A stretch of 39,374 nucleotides of DNA from Bacillota bacterium (GTDB lineage: Bacteria; Bacillota; Clostridia; Oscillospirales; Acutalibacteraceae): positions 1-39,374 of the forward strand of contig JAKJCA010000025.1 of assembly GCA_022706685.1 (NCBI GenBank). The letters run 5' to 3'. A program made the translations under genes and the position numbers. Shown piece after piece: positions 1-9,400 of the stretch; position 1 is the first letter of the stretch, and every line of letters starts with the position of its first letter. The notes under the pieces are model-generated. The model ran no database searches. It was given only the letters and a program-made list of their open reading frames with translations, and was not told the DNA's origin.

Positions 1-1112
1 AACCGCCGCAACGTATCAAACAGGGCTTCGTTTGCATCGAAACTGTTCTCCGCCGGGCAGTCAGCCGATTGTTTTTCCCCGTCTGCCGGTTCAACGCCTG
101 TGCTGTCATAGGCCAGCCAGCCGAAGCCCAAGCCGCTGCAGGCGTACAGCAAATCATCCCGGATGCCGCTGCCCGGACGGATGTCCACGAGCGCGGGAAC
201 CCGCAGGGCGGCCCTGCTGCCGAGGCCCCCGATGAACGCTTCCGCTTGCGTATCTGACAAATTGCGGCCGTGCAGGCGGTACATCACGTTTTCCCAACGG
301 TACTGTTCCGGGTCCGGCAGATTTTGCGTGTTCCAGGCTGTTTCGAGCATGATGATACGGTTTGGGTCAACGGCGCGCACGGCACGGTAAAGGCGGTTAT
401 AAAAGCACCATAGCAACCGTTCCTTGCCGCTTCTGCCGGCCATTGCACCCGCCGCTGCGCCGCCAACGAGGTCAAACGCGGCGACGGCAGGGTTGCCCGC
501 GAAACGGCAGGCCGCCTGCCGCCAGATTTCGATGATTCTGTTGCGCAGCCGCAGGCCGTCGAGCGTGCAGTCCAGCCAGCCGGCCGAGCCGTTGTTTTCA
601 TTGTCAGTTGAGCCGCTTTGATTAACTTGTGCGAGGTCCAAAGCGACAATCGCATAAATGCCGCGCCTGGCGCACTGTTCGACCGTCCGTTCAAGGCGGT
701 CCAAGCAGGCTGCAAAGGCACCGTTTCCTTCGGGGGCAGTCTTATCGCCGGCTTGAACGGGATAATGAAACGGCAGACGCACACAGTTGACGCCGATCTC
801 TTTGATGGTATCTAGCACTTTTTCCGGTATCCAGGGTTTTTCGCCCGGTTTTGCCGCCCGCCGGGCTTTCTGCGTGCCGCAATGCTGTCCGGATATTTCA
901 AGGGGTTCCGCGAGGCGTCCGGCGCCGCGCAGGGCAACCGTTTCTCCGCGGGCATTGACTGTTTTGACGCCCTCGGTATGCAGGGCATCGCTATCGGCAA
1001 TCATGCCAAGCGCGCGGACGCTCAGGAGGTAGCCGCCGGCGATATGGACGAAAGCAGAGAACAGGCCGGCGGCGGCGCCCGTCAGCGCGGCGCTTTTCTC
1101 TTGATCCCGCAT
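1..1112 (-). CDS. GH5-like (cellulase-fold) membrane-anchored protein, probable pseudoenzyme, C-terminus cut by window edge
   Basis: Open from an ATG at 1112 to the left edge without a stop, about 370 residues visible. AAAGGAGG lies seven bases before the start. Residues about 8-31 are a hydrophobic signal anchor. The body follows the order of a GH5 barrel: ARGETVALRGAGR (54-66), IKEIGVNCVRLPFHY (103-117), GIYAIVALDL (151-160), NPAVAAFDLV (207-216), DPNRIIMLE (249-257), ENVMYRLHG (274-282). GH5 enzymes carry an acid/base Glu in an NEP motif after the fourth strand; here the place reads FDLVGGAAAG. The nucleophile Glu strand near 306-313 reads PALVDIRP, with no Glu. So the fold is probable but hydrolase activity is not; it may bind glycans. 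The start overlaps the VanZ-like gene by 31 bases, so the two are translated from one message. The fold assignment is my inference from spaced motifs. Confidence 0.7.
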   Translation of the reverse strand, partial: MRDQEKSAALTGAAAGLFSAFVHIAGGYLLSVRALGMIADSDALHTEGVKTVNARGETVALRGAGRLAEPLEISGQHCGTQKARRAAKPGEKPWIPEKVLDTIKEIGVNCVRLPFHYPVQAGDKTAPEGNGAFAACLDRLERTVEQCARRGIYAIVALDLAQVNQSGSTDNENNGSAGWLDCTLDGLRLRNRIIEIWRQAACRFAGNPAVAAFDLVGGAAAGAMAGRSGKERLLWCFYNRLYRAVRAVDPNRIIMLETAWNTQNLPDPEQYRWENVMYRLHGRNLSDTQAEAFIGGLGSRAALRVPALVDIRPGSGIRDDLLYACSGLGFGWLAYDSTGVEPADGEKQSADCPAENSFDANEALFDTLRR

Positions 1113-1549
1113 CGAAGCCGCCTCCTTTCACGGGCATAAAAAAACGCGGTAAAGCACAGCAGGGCTGCGGCTGCGCCAAGGGCGTCGATCATCAGGTCGT
1201 ATAACTGGCACGCGCGCCCCGGAACAAAATGCTGGTGGAGTTCGTCCGTAATGCTGTAAACGGCGGCGCATAAAAATGCTGAAAGCGGTTTGTTTCTGCC
1301 GAAAGTATAACGAAAAGAGAAAAAAAGCAGAGCGGCCAGCACGAAATATTCGGCGGCGTGAGCCGAATCCCGTAAAAAGTTTTCGCTGATGGTGAAAGGC
1401 AGCCAGGCGAGCAGTTTCACCAGAAGCCCCGAACTGACCTCGACCGATTCCTGCGCGTTTTGAGCGGATAAGAAAAATATCGCCGCCATCAGCGCTGCCG
1501 AAAAGATCCAAAACACAGCCGCTGCCGTTTTTGATTTTACCGATGCCAA
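1082..1549 (-). CDS. VanZ-like family membrane protein
   Basis: About 155 residues starting at TTG 1549, chosen because AAAGGGGG lies a suitable distance upstream and the preceding residues of the longer frame are not membrane-like. Hydrophobic segments lie near residues 8-26, 55-72 and 110-135. The VanZ signature is clear: HAAEYFVLAALL followed by ITDELHQHFVPGRACQLYD and a second Asp in LMIDALGAAAALL. VanZ is named for low-level teicoplanin resistance in Tn1546, but most chromosomal members have no known role. It follows the peptide-binding lipoprotein gene after 23 bases and overlaps the GH5-like gene, so it lies in the glmU operon. Membership of the family is secure; function is not. Confidence 0.85.
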   Translation of the reverse strand: MASVKSKTAAAVFWIFSAALMAAIFFLSAQNAQESVEVSSGLLVKLLAWLPFTISENFLRDSAHAAEYFVLAALLFFSFRYTFGRNKPLSAFLCAAVYSITDELHQHFVPGRACQLYDLMIDALGAAAALLCFTAFFYARERRRLRCGIKRKAPR

Positions 1550-1572
1550 TATGCCGTCCCCCTTTGAGCGGT

Positions 1573-3213
1573 TCAATCCGTTAAAACGGCGGTGTCGAAA
1601 AAGACATGTTCGCCGGCAGGGGAGGTATAAACCCCGGACACGCCCTGCGCCTGGACGAAGAAGCCCGAACCTTTCCACAGCGGCATCGCCGCGCCGCTGC
1701 CGAACAGGATGCGCTCCGCTTTTGCGCACATAGCCGCCGAGCCTTCCCGGGTCAGGGCGGAAAAGGCCTTTGCGACGGTTTGCTCATAGACGGCGGACTT
1801 CAGGTTCGTGTAGTTGCTGGCCCCTCCCGGGCCGATATCGCGCAAAAATTCTTCCGCCCGGGTACTGCGGGCGGTCAAGGGTGCGGCGGCTGCCTGATAT
1901 TGGCCGCTTTCAAGGCGCTCGATGAGTTCGTTTTCCGGCAGCGTTTCGATCTTGACAGCCAGCCCGACGCCGATGATTTTCTGCCACTTTTGTACGGCCT
2001 GTTTAAGAATATTCTCATGTTCGGCCAGGCAAATCAGTGTCACGGCGGCGCTTGTTTTTTCCGTGGCCTTACAGTAAGCGTTCCAATGGGCTTTGGCCGC
2101 CGCGGGGTCAAAATCAGGCAGGCCGCCGCTGTCATCCGGCCAGCGGAAAGCGGTGCCGCCGACGGTGCAGCAGGCCGGCACGAGCGTGTATGAAAGTTCC
2201 AAACCGCTTCCCTGCGTCACATTCGGGTCGAAAGACCGGCACAGCGCCAGACGCAGCCGGGTGTTTTGCGTGGTTTCATCCGCGCAGTTGAAAAGCAGGG
2301 CGAAGGTGACGTTGCCGATTTCCTTGAGCGTAATGCCCTCGGTCAGCGCCGCTTCACGCGCGCGGCCGCCTTCCAGCACGGCGGCAGCGTAAACGCCTGA
2401 AAGCAGTTTCTCATAGGCGGTTTGCGCGTCAACACCCAGGTAGAACGTCACGCCCGACGGTTTGACCTGCCGCGCGCGCCAGCTGTCTTCGTTTTTTTCC
2501 AGCCGCAGCGACTTTTCCGCGGTCCATTTGGAGAGATAAAACGGGCCGTTGCACAGCAGCAGCGACACATCCTTGCCGTATCGGCCTTTTGTCGCCTCAA
2601 AAAACGTTCGGCTGCACGGCAGCGCGACCGGCATGGCGAGCACTGCGGCCGGGTCACGGTCTTTGCTCTCCAGCGTAATAGCGAGCGTATCGTCGGCCAG
2701 CGCCTTGACGCCGAGCCGGTCTGTTCCCATTTTCCCGGCGTTGATTTTCCCGGCGTTTTTGATGATGAACAGTGCGCGCGCCGCGGGGGAACCGGTCGCG
2801 GGATCCACCGCCCGCCTCAGAGCATATACAAAGTCGTGCGCCGTTACACGGGAGTCAAAAGTCTTTTGATAATTGTCGCCCAAAACGTCTTTGTGTGCCG
2901 GCAATACATGCCATTTTTCATTTTGCCGGAGCCTGTAGGTATATACCAGACCGTTCTCGGACACCTCGACACTTTCGGCTGCCGCCAGAACGGGATTTCC
3001 GTCCGGTCCCGTGCGCGTCAGCCCTTCCAGACAGTTGAGCGCGACGGTCGCGGAGTCCGGGTCGTTCAATATCTGCGGGTCCAGCGTCAGCCGTGCCGTC
3101 TCGAGCGGGTAAGCAAAATTGCCGCCGGCGTTGTCCGAAGCGCAGCCGGCCAAAGCGGCCATAAGGGCCGCGCACAGGAGAACAGCCGCCGTTTTTCTTA
3201 TCGTCATCATCAT
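1573..3213 (-). CDS. Peptide/oligopeptide ABC transporter substrate-binding lipoprotein (SBP family 5, OppA/DppA type)
   Basis: 546 residues. The N-terminus has a lipoprotein signal: basic residues, hydrophobic core and lipobox LAGC with Cys24 as the lipidated residue, so it should be tethered to the outer face of the membrane. The body matches family 5 binding proteins: TARLTLDPQILNDPDSATVALNCLEGLTR near the start, VTAHDFVYALRRAVDP (about 133-148), and CNGPFYLSKWTAEKSLRLEKNEDSW (about 231-255). Family members capture oligopeptides or nickel and deliver them to a permease. No permease or ATPase gene adjoins it, so it is an orphan that may use a transporter elsewhere or act as a sensor or chaperone. 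Its start overlaps the trmL stop by four bases (ATGA), with GGGAG upstream. Ligand unknown. Confidence 0.9.
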   Translation of the reverse strand: MMMTIRKTAAVLLCAALMAALAGCASDNAGGNFAYPLETARLTLDPQILNDPDSATVALNCLEGLTRTGPDGNPVLAAAESVEVSENGLVYTYRLRQNEKWHVLPAHKDVLGDNYQKTFDSRVTAHDFVYALRRAVDPATGSPAARALFIIKNAGKINAGKMGTDRLGVKALADDTLAITLESKDRDPAAVLAMPVALPCSRTFFEATKGRYGKDVSLLLCNGPFYLSKWTAEKSLRLEKNEDSWRARQVKPSGVTFYLGVDAQTAYEKLLSGVYAAAVLEGGRAREAALTEGITLKEIGNVTFALLFNCADETTQNTRLRLALCRSFDPNVTQGSGLELSYTLVPACCTVGGTAFRWPDDSGGLPDFDPAAAKAHWNAYCKATEKTSAAVTLICLAEHENILKQAVQKWQKIIGVGLAVKIETLPENELIERLESGQYQAAAAPLTARSTRAEEFLRDIGPGGASNYTNLKSAVYEQTVAKAFSALTREGSAAMCAKAERILFGSGAAMPLWKGSGFFVQAQGVSGVYTSPAGEHVFFDTAVLTD

Positions 3214-3785
3214 TCCGGTGTCTCCCGGCCGTCTTTTAACGCCGACGGCTCAGCCGCGGCGGGAAGTCTGCCCTTGAGTTTCAAACCCGGGAAGCCGGCC
3301 TGCCTGAGCGCTTCAAAAACGCCCACTGCGACGCAGTTGGAGAGATTGAGGCTTCTCGCCGGGTCCGTCATCGGAATGCGCACGCAGTTTTTCTTATTCG
3401 CGGCCAGCAGCTTTTCGGGCAGGCCTGCGGTCTCTTTTCCGAACACCAGATACACGCCGCGCGGGTAGTCGGCGTCGCAGTACCGTTTTTCCGCTTTCGT
3501 CGAGAAATAAATAAAAGGGCCGGTATTTTTTGTGAAAAACTCGTCCAGATTGTCATATACCGTTATGTCCAGCATATGCCAGTAGTCGAGGCCCGCCCGT
3601 TTGAGTTTTGCGTCGCTGATTTGAAAACCCATCGGCCCGACCAGATGCAGCCGCGCGCCCGTGGCTGCGCAGGTCCTCGCCACATTACCCGTGTTCTGCG
3701 GGATTTCGGGCTCCACCAGAACGACGTTGATGTCATGTGAACGCGGCGGCCGGCGCCGCGGCCGGTCCGCTCTACTTTGACCCAT
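3210..3785 (-). CDS. trmL: tRNA (cytidine(34)-2'-O)-methyltransferase (SPOUT family)
   Basis: About 191 residues. TrmL uses SAM to methylate the ribose of the wobble base in leucine tRNAs. Seen here: NVVLVEPEIPQNTGNVARTC near the N-terminus, LVFGKETAGLPEKLL and the C-terminal knot VRIPMTDPARSLNLSNCVAVG, all classic for this SPOUT subgroup. The start is uncertain. The conserved core begins almost at residue 18 with no usable in-frame start next to it; the nearest is the ATG at 3785, which lies inside the end of pth (14-base overlap) and adds about 17 basic, Arg/Pro-rich residues not usual for the family. An out-of-frame ATG sits at the expected place (about 3736). The downstream lipoprotein gene overlaps by four bases. 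Family call is firm. Confidence 0.9.
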   Translation of the reverse strand: MGQSRADRPRRRPPRSHDINVVLVEPEIPQNTGNVARTCAATGARLHLVGPMGFQISDAKLKRAGLDYWHMLDITVYDNLDEFFTKNTGPFIYFSTKAEKRYCDADYPRGVYLVFGKETAGLPEKLLAANKKNCVRIPMTDPARSLNLSNCVAVGVFEALRQAGFPGLKLKGRLPAAAEPSALKDGRETPE

Positions 3786-4383
3786 TGGCGTTATACATGT
3801 CCATGGCTTTGTTGATATCTCCCACGACGATGAGTTCCACCGCGCCGCATACATTCGGGATCAGCGTGCCGAGGGCCTTGAGCTCCTCCGCGGAGAACCT
3901 CGATAAAACCCAATCCCCCAGTTCCATTTCTTCATGCGGCTTGGGTCCGATTCCGACTTTAACGCGGGGGAAGCCGCTGCTGCCGAGATGGCTGATGATG
4001 CTGGCGACGCCGTTATGCCCGCCGTCGCTGCCGCGGGGCCTGACACGGACCGTAGCGAACGGCAGGGACACGTCGTCGAATATGACAACGACTTTCTCCG
4101 GCGGGATTTTATAGAAACCGCACGCCTCGCGCAGGCTCAGTCCGCTTTCGTTCATATAAGTCTGCGGTTTCATCAGCAGGCAGCAGCGGCCGCCGATGTC
4201 GGCCTTTGCCGTCAGCGCGCGGAATTTGATTTTATTGATTTTTACGCCGTGCCGGTCAGCCAGCGCGTCTATAAAAAGAAAACCCGAATTGTGACGGGTT
4301 GTCTCATATTGCTTCCCCGGATTGCCCAGGCCGGCGACGATGTATTCCGGGCCGCCGGATGCCCGTTTTCGCATGCTGAACAT
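3772..4383 (-). CDS. pth: Peptidyl-tRNA hydrolase
   Basis: 203 residues. Pth cleaves the ester bond of peptidyl-tRNAs released by stalled ribosomes, recycling tRNA in the cytoplasm. The family landmarks are all visible: GLGNPG with Asn22, TRHNSGF with catalytic His31, KPQTYMNESG with Asn78, FDDVSLPF with the Asp that activates the His (103-104), and GSDGGHNG with Asn124. Length fits the family. The first ATG at 4383 is preferred because CGGAG lies seven bases upstream. It follows the small secreted-protein gene by 20 bases and overlaps trmL. In many Firmicutes the order is glmU-prs-pth-mfd; here prs is absent and mfd lies 18 kb away, but the glmU-pth linkage remains. Confidence 0.96.
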   Translation of the reverse strand: MFSMRKRASGGPEYIVAGLGNPGKQYETTRHNSGFLFIDALADRHGVKINKIKFRALTAKADIGGRCCLLMKPQTYMNESGLSLREACGFYKIPPEKVVVIFDDVSLPFATVRVRPRGSDGGHNGVASIISHLGSSGFPRVKVGIGPKPHEEMELGDWVLSRFSAEELKALGTLIPNVCGAVELIVVGDINKAMDMYNANGSK

Positions 4384-4403
4384 GTTGCGCTCCGTTTTTT
4401 GTA

Positions 4404-4973
4404 TCAGTTATCCGTAATGGCAACGCTGAGTTTCTCCTGCGGGACTTCGTTGCCCTGCTCGTCGATCTCGGGGCTGGGCGAAAAAATCAGCCGGATACCG
4501 TAACTTTTGATTTTTTCCTCTATTTGTTTTTCGCTGATATTTTTGTCGTTGACAAGAACGGTGATATAAACCTTTTCCGCAGTATCGTCCGGGATACCGA
4601 TTTCCCCGTCGGATACGGTGCAGATCCATATTTTTTCCTTGCCGTTGTCGGGGATTTCATAGGAATAAACCGTCACCGGCCCGCCCGTTTTGTTTTCCAC
4701 CTCCACCTCGACGACGAAGGAAGACCAGTAATCTTTTCCGCCGAGAACGGATTCAACCTCTTTGCCGGTGAAACCGTACATGCTGCCGAGAATTTTCTTG
4801 TAATGCTTCGCGAAACGTTCGTCACGGTAGATTTCCAGCGCGGAATCGCTCCGCTGAAAAGAGACATACGTGGCTTTCAGGCTGCCTTTGTTGGTGAACA
4901 GCAACGTCAGCGCAAGCGCTGCGGCGGCGATGCCCACTGCCGCCGCGGCAATCAGAATCTTCCTTTTTTTCAT
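4404..4973 (-). CDS. Small membrane-anchored or secreted protein of unknown function
   Basis: 189 residues. I do not recognise the family. Residues 1-4 are basic (MKKR), and about 6-27 form an Ala-rich hydrophobic helix, giving a signal anchor with the rest outside. The remaining part is rich in beta-prone and charged residues: a YVSFQRSDSALEIYRDERFAKHY stretch, then FVVEVEVENKTGGPVTVYSYEIPDNGKEKIW, which looks like one sheet of a beta-sandwich similar in style to DUF4352-type extracellular domains. That resemblance is weak. GGAGGAGGG lies just before the ATG, inside the last codons of glmU, and start and stop overlap by four bases (ATGA), so translation is coupled to glmU. It occupies the slot where prs often sits in related operons. 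Confidence 0.75.
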   Translation of the reverse strand: MKKRKILIAAAAVGIAAAALALTLLFTNKGSLKATYVSFQRSDSALEIYRDERFAKHYKKILGSMYGFTGKEVESVLGGKDYWSSFVVEVEVENKTGGPVTVYSYEIPDNGKEKIWICTVSDGEIGIPDDTAEKVYITVLVNDKNISEKQIEEKIKSYGIRLIFSPSPEIDEQGNEVPQEKLSVAITDN

Positions 4974-6391
4974 TTGCCCTCCTCCGGGAGATGCTGCCGC
5001 TTGTATGGCTTCTTCCTGCTCACCCAGTCTTTGATATTGACTTGTTTCGCTCTTGCGATGGCCAGCGCGTTGGCCGGTACGTCTTCGGTGATGGTGGAGC
5101 CGGCGGCCGTGTAGGCGTCCCTGCCTATTTTCACCGGAGCGATCATGCTTGTGTCGCAGCCGATGAACGCGCCGTCGCTGATGGTGGTTCGCAACTTTTC
5201 CCGCCCGTTGTAATTGACCGTCGCGCAGCCTGAGCCGATGTTGACATCCCTGCCGACATCGGCGTCCCCGCTATAGGAGAGATGCGAGATTTTCGTCTCG
5301 TCTCCGACCACCGCGTTCTTGACCTCGACAAAATTGCCGATGCGCACCTGATTGCCTATGTGCGTGCCGGGCCGGATGCGCGCGAAGGGACCGACCTGCG
5401 CATCTTTGCCGATATGGCTTTCGAAACACTGGGTATTATTAAGCGACGCGCCGTCCTCGATAAGGCTGTCCTCGATAAAGGTGTTGGGGCCGATTACGCA
5501 ATGGGAGCCGATGACGGTTTTGCCCTTGATAATACATCCGGGCAGAATCAAGGTATCCGCGCCGATGAGCACGTCGGGCCCGATGATTACGCCGTCCGCG
5601 CAGGGAATGGAGACTCCTTCCATCATCTGGCGGTTGAGTTGGTATTGTCTGGCAATCGCGTTGAGCTTGGCCAGCTGGACACGGTCGTTGGCGCCGAGCA
5701 CAATGTCGGGAATGCGTGAATTGAAAGCGGTCGCGTTGAGACTCTGGCTGAGGATGATTTCCACCGCGTCGGTCAACTGAATTTCTTTTTTTCTTCCGGC
5801 TGCGGAAAGTTCGCGGAAAGTCGACAGTTTTCCCAGCGCGTTGAGCAGGGCCTGGCAGTTGAACCAGTACGCGCCCGAATTGACTTCGTTGATCTGCTTT
5901 TCGTTCTCGCTGGCGTCCTTTTCTTCCACGATGCGCATCAGCTGCCCGCTCGAACTGCGGACAATGCGGCCGTACCCTTGCGGATTGTCGATTTTGGAGG
6001 AGATGACGGTCGCCTGGTTGACGGCGCGTACGTGGAAATTCAGTGCGCCTTTGATGGTTTCCGCGTCGATGAACGGGGCGTCGCCGTTGAGGATGAGCAC
6101 ATTCGCGCTGCCGTGGCGGGTGATGAAGTCTTTGGCCTGCATTACCGCATGGCCGGTGCCGAGCAGTTCCTGCTGATAGACGGTTTCGACACTGTCGCCC
6201 AGATGTTTGCGCACTTCATCGCTCAAATGCCCCACAACGACACAAATGTCCTCGATACCGCTTTCTCTGACACCGTCGATGACCCAGTCGATCATGGGTT
6301 TGAATAAAACTTCCGCGAGCACCAGGGGCTTGGCGCTTTTCATGCGGGCGCCTTCGCCGGCGGCGAGAATAACGGCACAGTCCTTTTTCAT
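4970..6391 (-). CDS. glmU: Bifunctional UDP-N-acetylglucosamine pyrophosphorylase / glucosamine-1-phosphate acetyltransferase, variant N-terminal motif
   Basis: 473 residues from the ATG at 6391, chosen for GAAAGGAAGG just upstream; an in-frame ATG 21 bases earlier lacks this. GlmU acetylates glucosamine-1-phosphate and then couples it to UTP, giving UDP-GlcNAc for peptidoglycan and wall polymers. The N-terminal half has VILAAGEGARM, QQELLGTGHAV and LNGDAPFI with the metal-binding Asp. The C-terminal half is a left-handed beta-helix of hexapeptide repeats ending in RPGTHIGNQVRIGNFVEVKN and ISHLSYSGDADVG with the expected His. Odd: the canonical GxGTRM...PKVL signature reads GEGARM...PLVL here, so Thr15 is Ala and the conserved Lys (E. 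coli Lys25) is Leu23. The uridylyl half may be weakened. First gene of a seven-gene operon. Confidence 0.95.
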   Translation of the reverse strand: MKKDCAVILAAGEGARMKSAKPLVLAEVLFKPMIDWVIDGVRESGIEDICVVVGHLSDEVRKHLGDSVETVYQQELLGTGHAVMQAKDFITRHGSANVLILNGDAPFIDAETIKGALNFHVRAVNQATVISSKIDNPQGYGRIVRSSSGQLMRIVEEKDASENEKQINEVNSGAYWFNCQALLNALGKLSTFRELSAAGRKKEIQLTDAVEIILSQSLNATAFNSRIPDIVLGANDRVQLAKLNAIARQYQLNRQMMEGVSIPCADGVIIGPDVLIGADTLILPGCIIKGKTVIGSHCVIGPNTFIEDSLIEDGASLNNTQCFESHIGKDAQVGPFARIRPGTHIGNQVRIGNFVEVKNAVVGDETKISHLSYSGDADVGRDVNIGSGCATVNYNGREKLRTTISDGAFIGCDTSMIAPVKIGRDAYTAAGSTITEDVPANALAIARAKQVNIKDWVSRKKPYKRQHLPEEGK

Positions 6392-6463
6392 ATCAACCCT
6401 TCCTTTCAGCAAGCGTCATGCGGTTTTCAATGCCGGAGGGCGGTTGAGCCGGTTGAACTCCGG

Positions 6464-9400
6464 TTAATTATTATACTCCTTTTTTGTTCTTTTTGCGCGC
6501 AGTGCGGCCAAAGCGGCAAGACCGGCAAAACACAGCAGATAAAGAGCGCCGTTCGCTTCGTTCGAACCGGTTAACGGAATGGCTTCGTCAAAGACGGTGT
6601 CCGTTTCGCCGGCCGGCTGCGACTGCTGCGCAGGCGAAACGCCGCACGCCTGCGGCACGCCGGACCGGAGGGTTATGTCCGATGAAACCGGAACGGATTT
6701 GCTTGCCTTCTGCGTAACGACGGTATTTTGCGTATTGTGCTGCGGCGCGGGGCTGCCGCCTTGCTCGGCGCCGGCCGGGGTTTCGGTTTCTGCGGTCGGC
6801 GCGGCGGCTTTTTGCAGCGCGAAAGAATCAATTCGTGCCGTTTTGCCGTTGTCGACGGTGTAAGCGTCGAAATACAGCGTGCTGCCCTCGATTTGAACCG
6901 CCGAAAAGACAGGCAGTTCGACTGCTGCCGTCCGTTCCGCTTTCGGGAATTGAAGCCGGGTCATCAGAGCGCTCTTGGGCGGATAATATTTAACGCCCGC
7001 GCAAGCGCTGATGGCATAGACGGTGCCTTCGGGTTCGATTTTTGCCTGATAATTCCTGCCGTCGAAGGCAAGCTGTCGGGTCTCGCTTATTACAACTTTG
7101 TTGCCGCTCATGACGCCGGTTCTCAGGTAAACATGGTCATGGCCCTGCAGCACCAGGTCAATGCCGAGCTGCGGCATCAGCGATGCGAGCTGCTTGCGGA
7201 GGGCTTTGACGTCGCTGTCGTCATAATGGGAGCCGTTGGAATACATCGCCTTATGCAGCGAGACGATTTTCCACTGTGCGCCGCTGGCTGCCGTGTCGGC
7301 TTTCAACCAGGCCAGCTGGCCGTCGCTGAGCGCGCCGTCCTCGCTTAAATCATTGGTGTTCAGCACGATAAAATGTGCGTTTTGATAATCAAAGGAATAG
7401 TAAACGCCGCTGCTGCGGTCCTGCGCCGGTGCGTCGGGCAGCAGGAAATTCTCGTCGAGCGCAAAGCCTTTCTCTTCGTGATTGCCTGCGGTCGTCATCA
7501 AGGCAGTGCTTCTCAGGTTTTCGGCAGCGGTATTGAAAAGCCAGCCGTACTGGCGGACGTTCGCCGCGTTGTCGACCAGGTCTCCGCTGCTGAGGATGAA
7601 CTTAGCCTGCGGGTATTGCTTGAAAGCCGTGTCGACCACATCTGCCCAAACGCGGTATTGCGCTTCGTTTTGCGCCTGCGGGTCGGTCATATGCAAGAAG
7701 GCGAAGCGGTCCGAATCGCCCGCCGTTTCGATGACGCCCGCCGGGCTCCACCAGCCTTTGGCGGCGTCGCCGATACGGTAGAAATACTTGCTGCCCGGTT
7801 TCAGGCCTGTCAGGCGGATTTCATGCCGAACCAGCGGAAACGCATACTCCAAAAAGCCCGCGATGCCCAAGTCAGCCCCGGGGTAAGACCTCGTCACCCT
7901 CTCGCTCGAGGAAATAATGCCGGCGTTGCGGGTCGGGATGCCCCTAAAAACGGGAGCCTCGCCGAAGGGTATCAGTTCGATATCAGACCCCGTAACGCTG
8001 TATTTGGTCAGCCAGGTAATGTTCCTGGTGCTGCGTGCGTCATTGCCGAAAGTCACCGCGACGTTGGAAGGCAGCCGGTAATCCGCCACCGTGGGGATGA
8101 CCTCGACGCTTCCGCTGTAAGTCAGAACGACGACGCTGTCCTGTTTAAACCCGGGGTTGGTGTCGGTGACCAGGCAGCCGAGCATCTGTGAGATGGTGGC
8201 GCCCCAGGCGTCAAACTGGCTGGACGTCAGGTACTCGCCGGTGAAATATCCGAGAATGCCCTCGACAGAGTCGTATTGCGCGGGCAGCACCGACAACGTG
8301 GACTCGATGATGTTGGTGAAAGAGTTATCGCCGCGGAAGATGACGTCGATGAGCGCCGTGAGCATGACGCCGACGATGTGCAGCGCGGTGTCGGGCGGGA
8401 ATAGAGAGCCCGGGTTGAATTTCAGCGACGCGAGGATTTCACTCAGCAGCAAATCATCAATCACGACATCAACAAGCCGGTCATAGAGCGCCTTGGCGTT
8501 GCTGCCGTCGGCGAATCTCGCGAGCACGTCGTGTAAAAACAGATCGTCGCCGATGTCCTCGTCCCCGGGGTAGAGCGTGGCCAGGATGCTGTAGGATGCG
8601 TCCTGAAGAGTCCCCGGTTTTGCCGGATCGCCGAAACCGAGCGTTTCAATGAATTTGGTGCAGGGCAGGTCGGAAACGGGCATGGACATCAGGCCGTCGG
8701 CGATTCGGCGGATAACACCCAGCACGCGCGCGGGATCGTTGATGTACACCTCGTCGATTTGTGCGGCAAGGTCGCCGGCGAAACTCATGATGTTGCGCGA
8801 AGTGAACAGGTCCGTTTTGCCGACGGCAAGACCCTTGCCGAGCGCGTTTGCGAGAATGCTCTCCAAATCGATGCCTTTTTGCTGCAGATAGGCCAGCAGG
8901 CCTCCCCCTTCGCGGATATCGTCAAAAATATCCGAAAGGTAGGTTTCCGCCATATCGACGGCAAAATCCGGCAGGCCGGTCTTGCCGTAAGTCTGCCCGA
9001 AAGAAAAGGTGTTCCTGTACGGCTTTTCATACACCTTGCCGTCCGCCTGAATCTGTGTCACGCAATCGACGTCGAAGGTGTTAAACTGTGCGCTGACGCC
9101 TTTGCCGGCGGGCTCGAAAAGCACTTCGCGGAAGGTGTTCGGGAACCCCGTCAGCGAGGCGGTTGAACAGTCGGTAATCGTTTCGCCCCGGTCGGTGACA
9201 TGGCTGGCGATATTGCTCGTATGCATGTGGCCGGTGAAAACATAGCGCATGCCGGCGTCGGCGAGCGTTTCGGTCGTTTCCAGCCAGTTGTCCACGACAA
9301 AATCCTGGAAAACGGAAGGTTCGATTTCAAACTGAGGGACCAGACTGTGATGGGCCATGCCGATGACTGTCTCGCCGCAGGCCGCCGCCTCGGCTGACTG

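Noticed and set aside
284..784. 166-residue minus-strand frame near the left edge
   Set aside because: It is out of frame with the GH5-like gene, which has a ribosome-binding site, signal anchor and barrel motifs and runs to the window edge.
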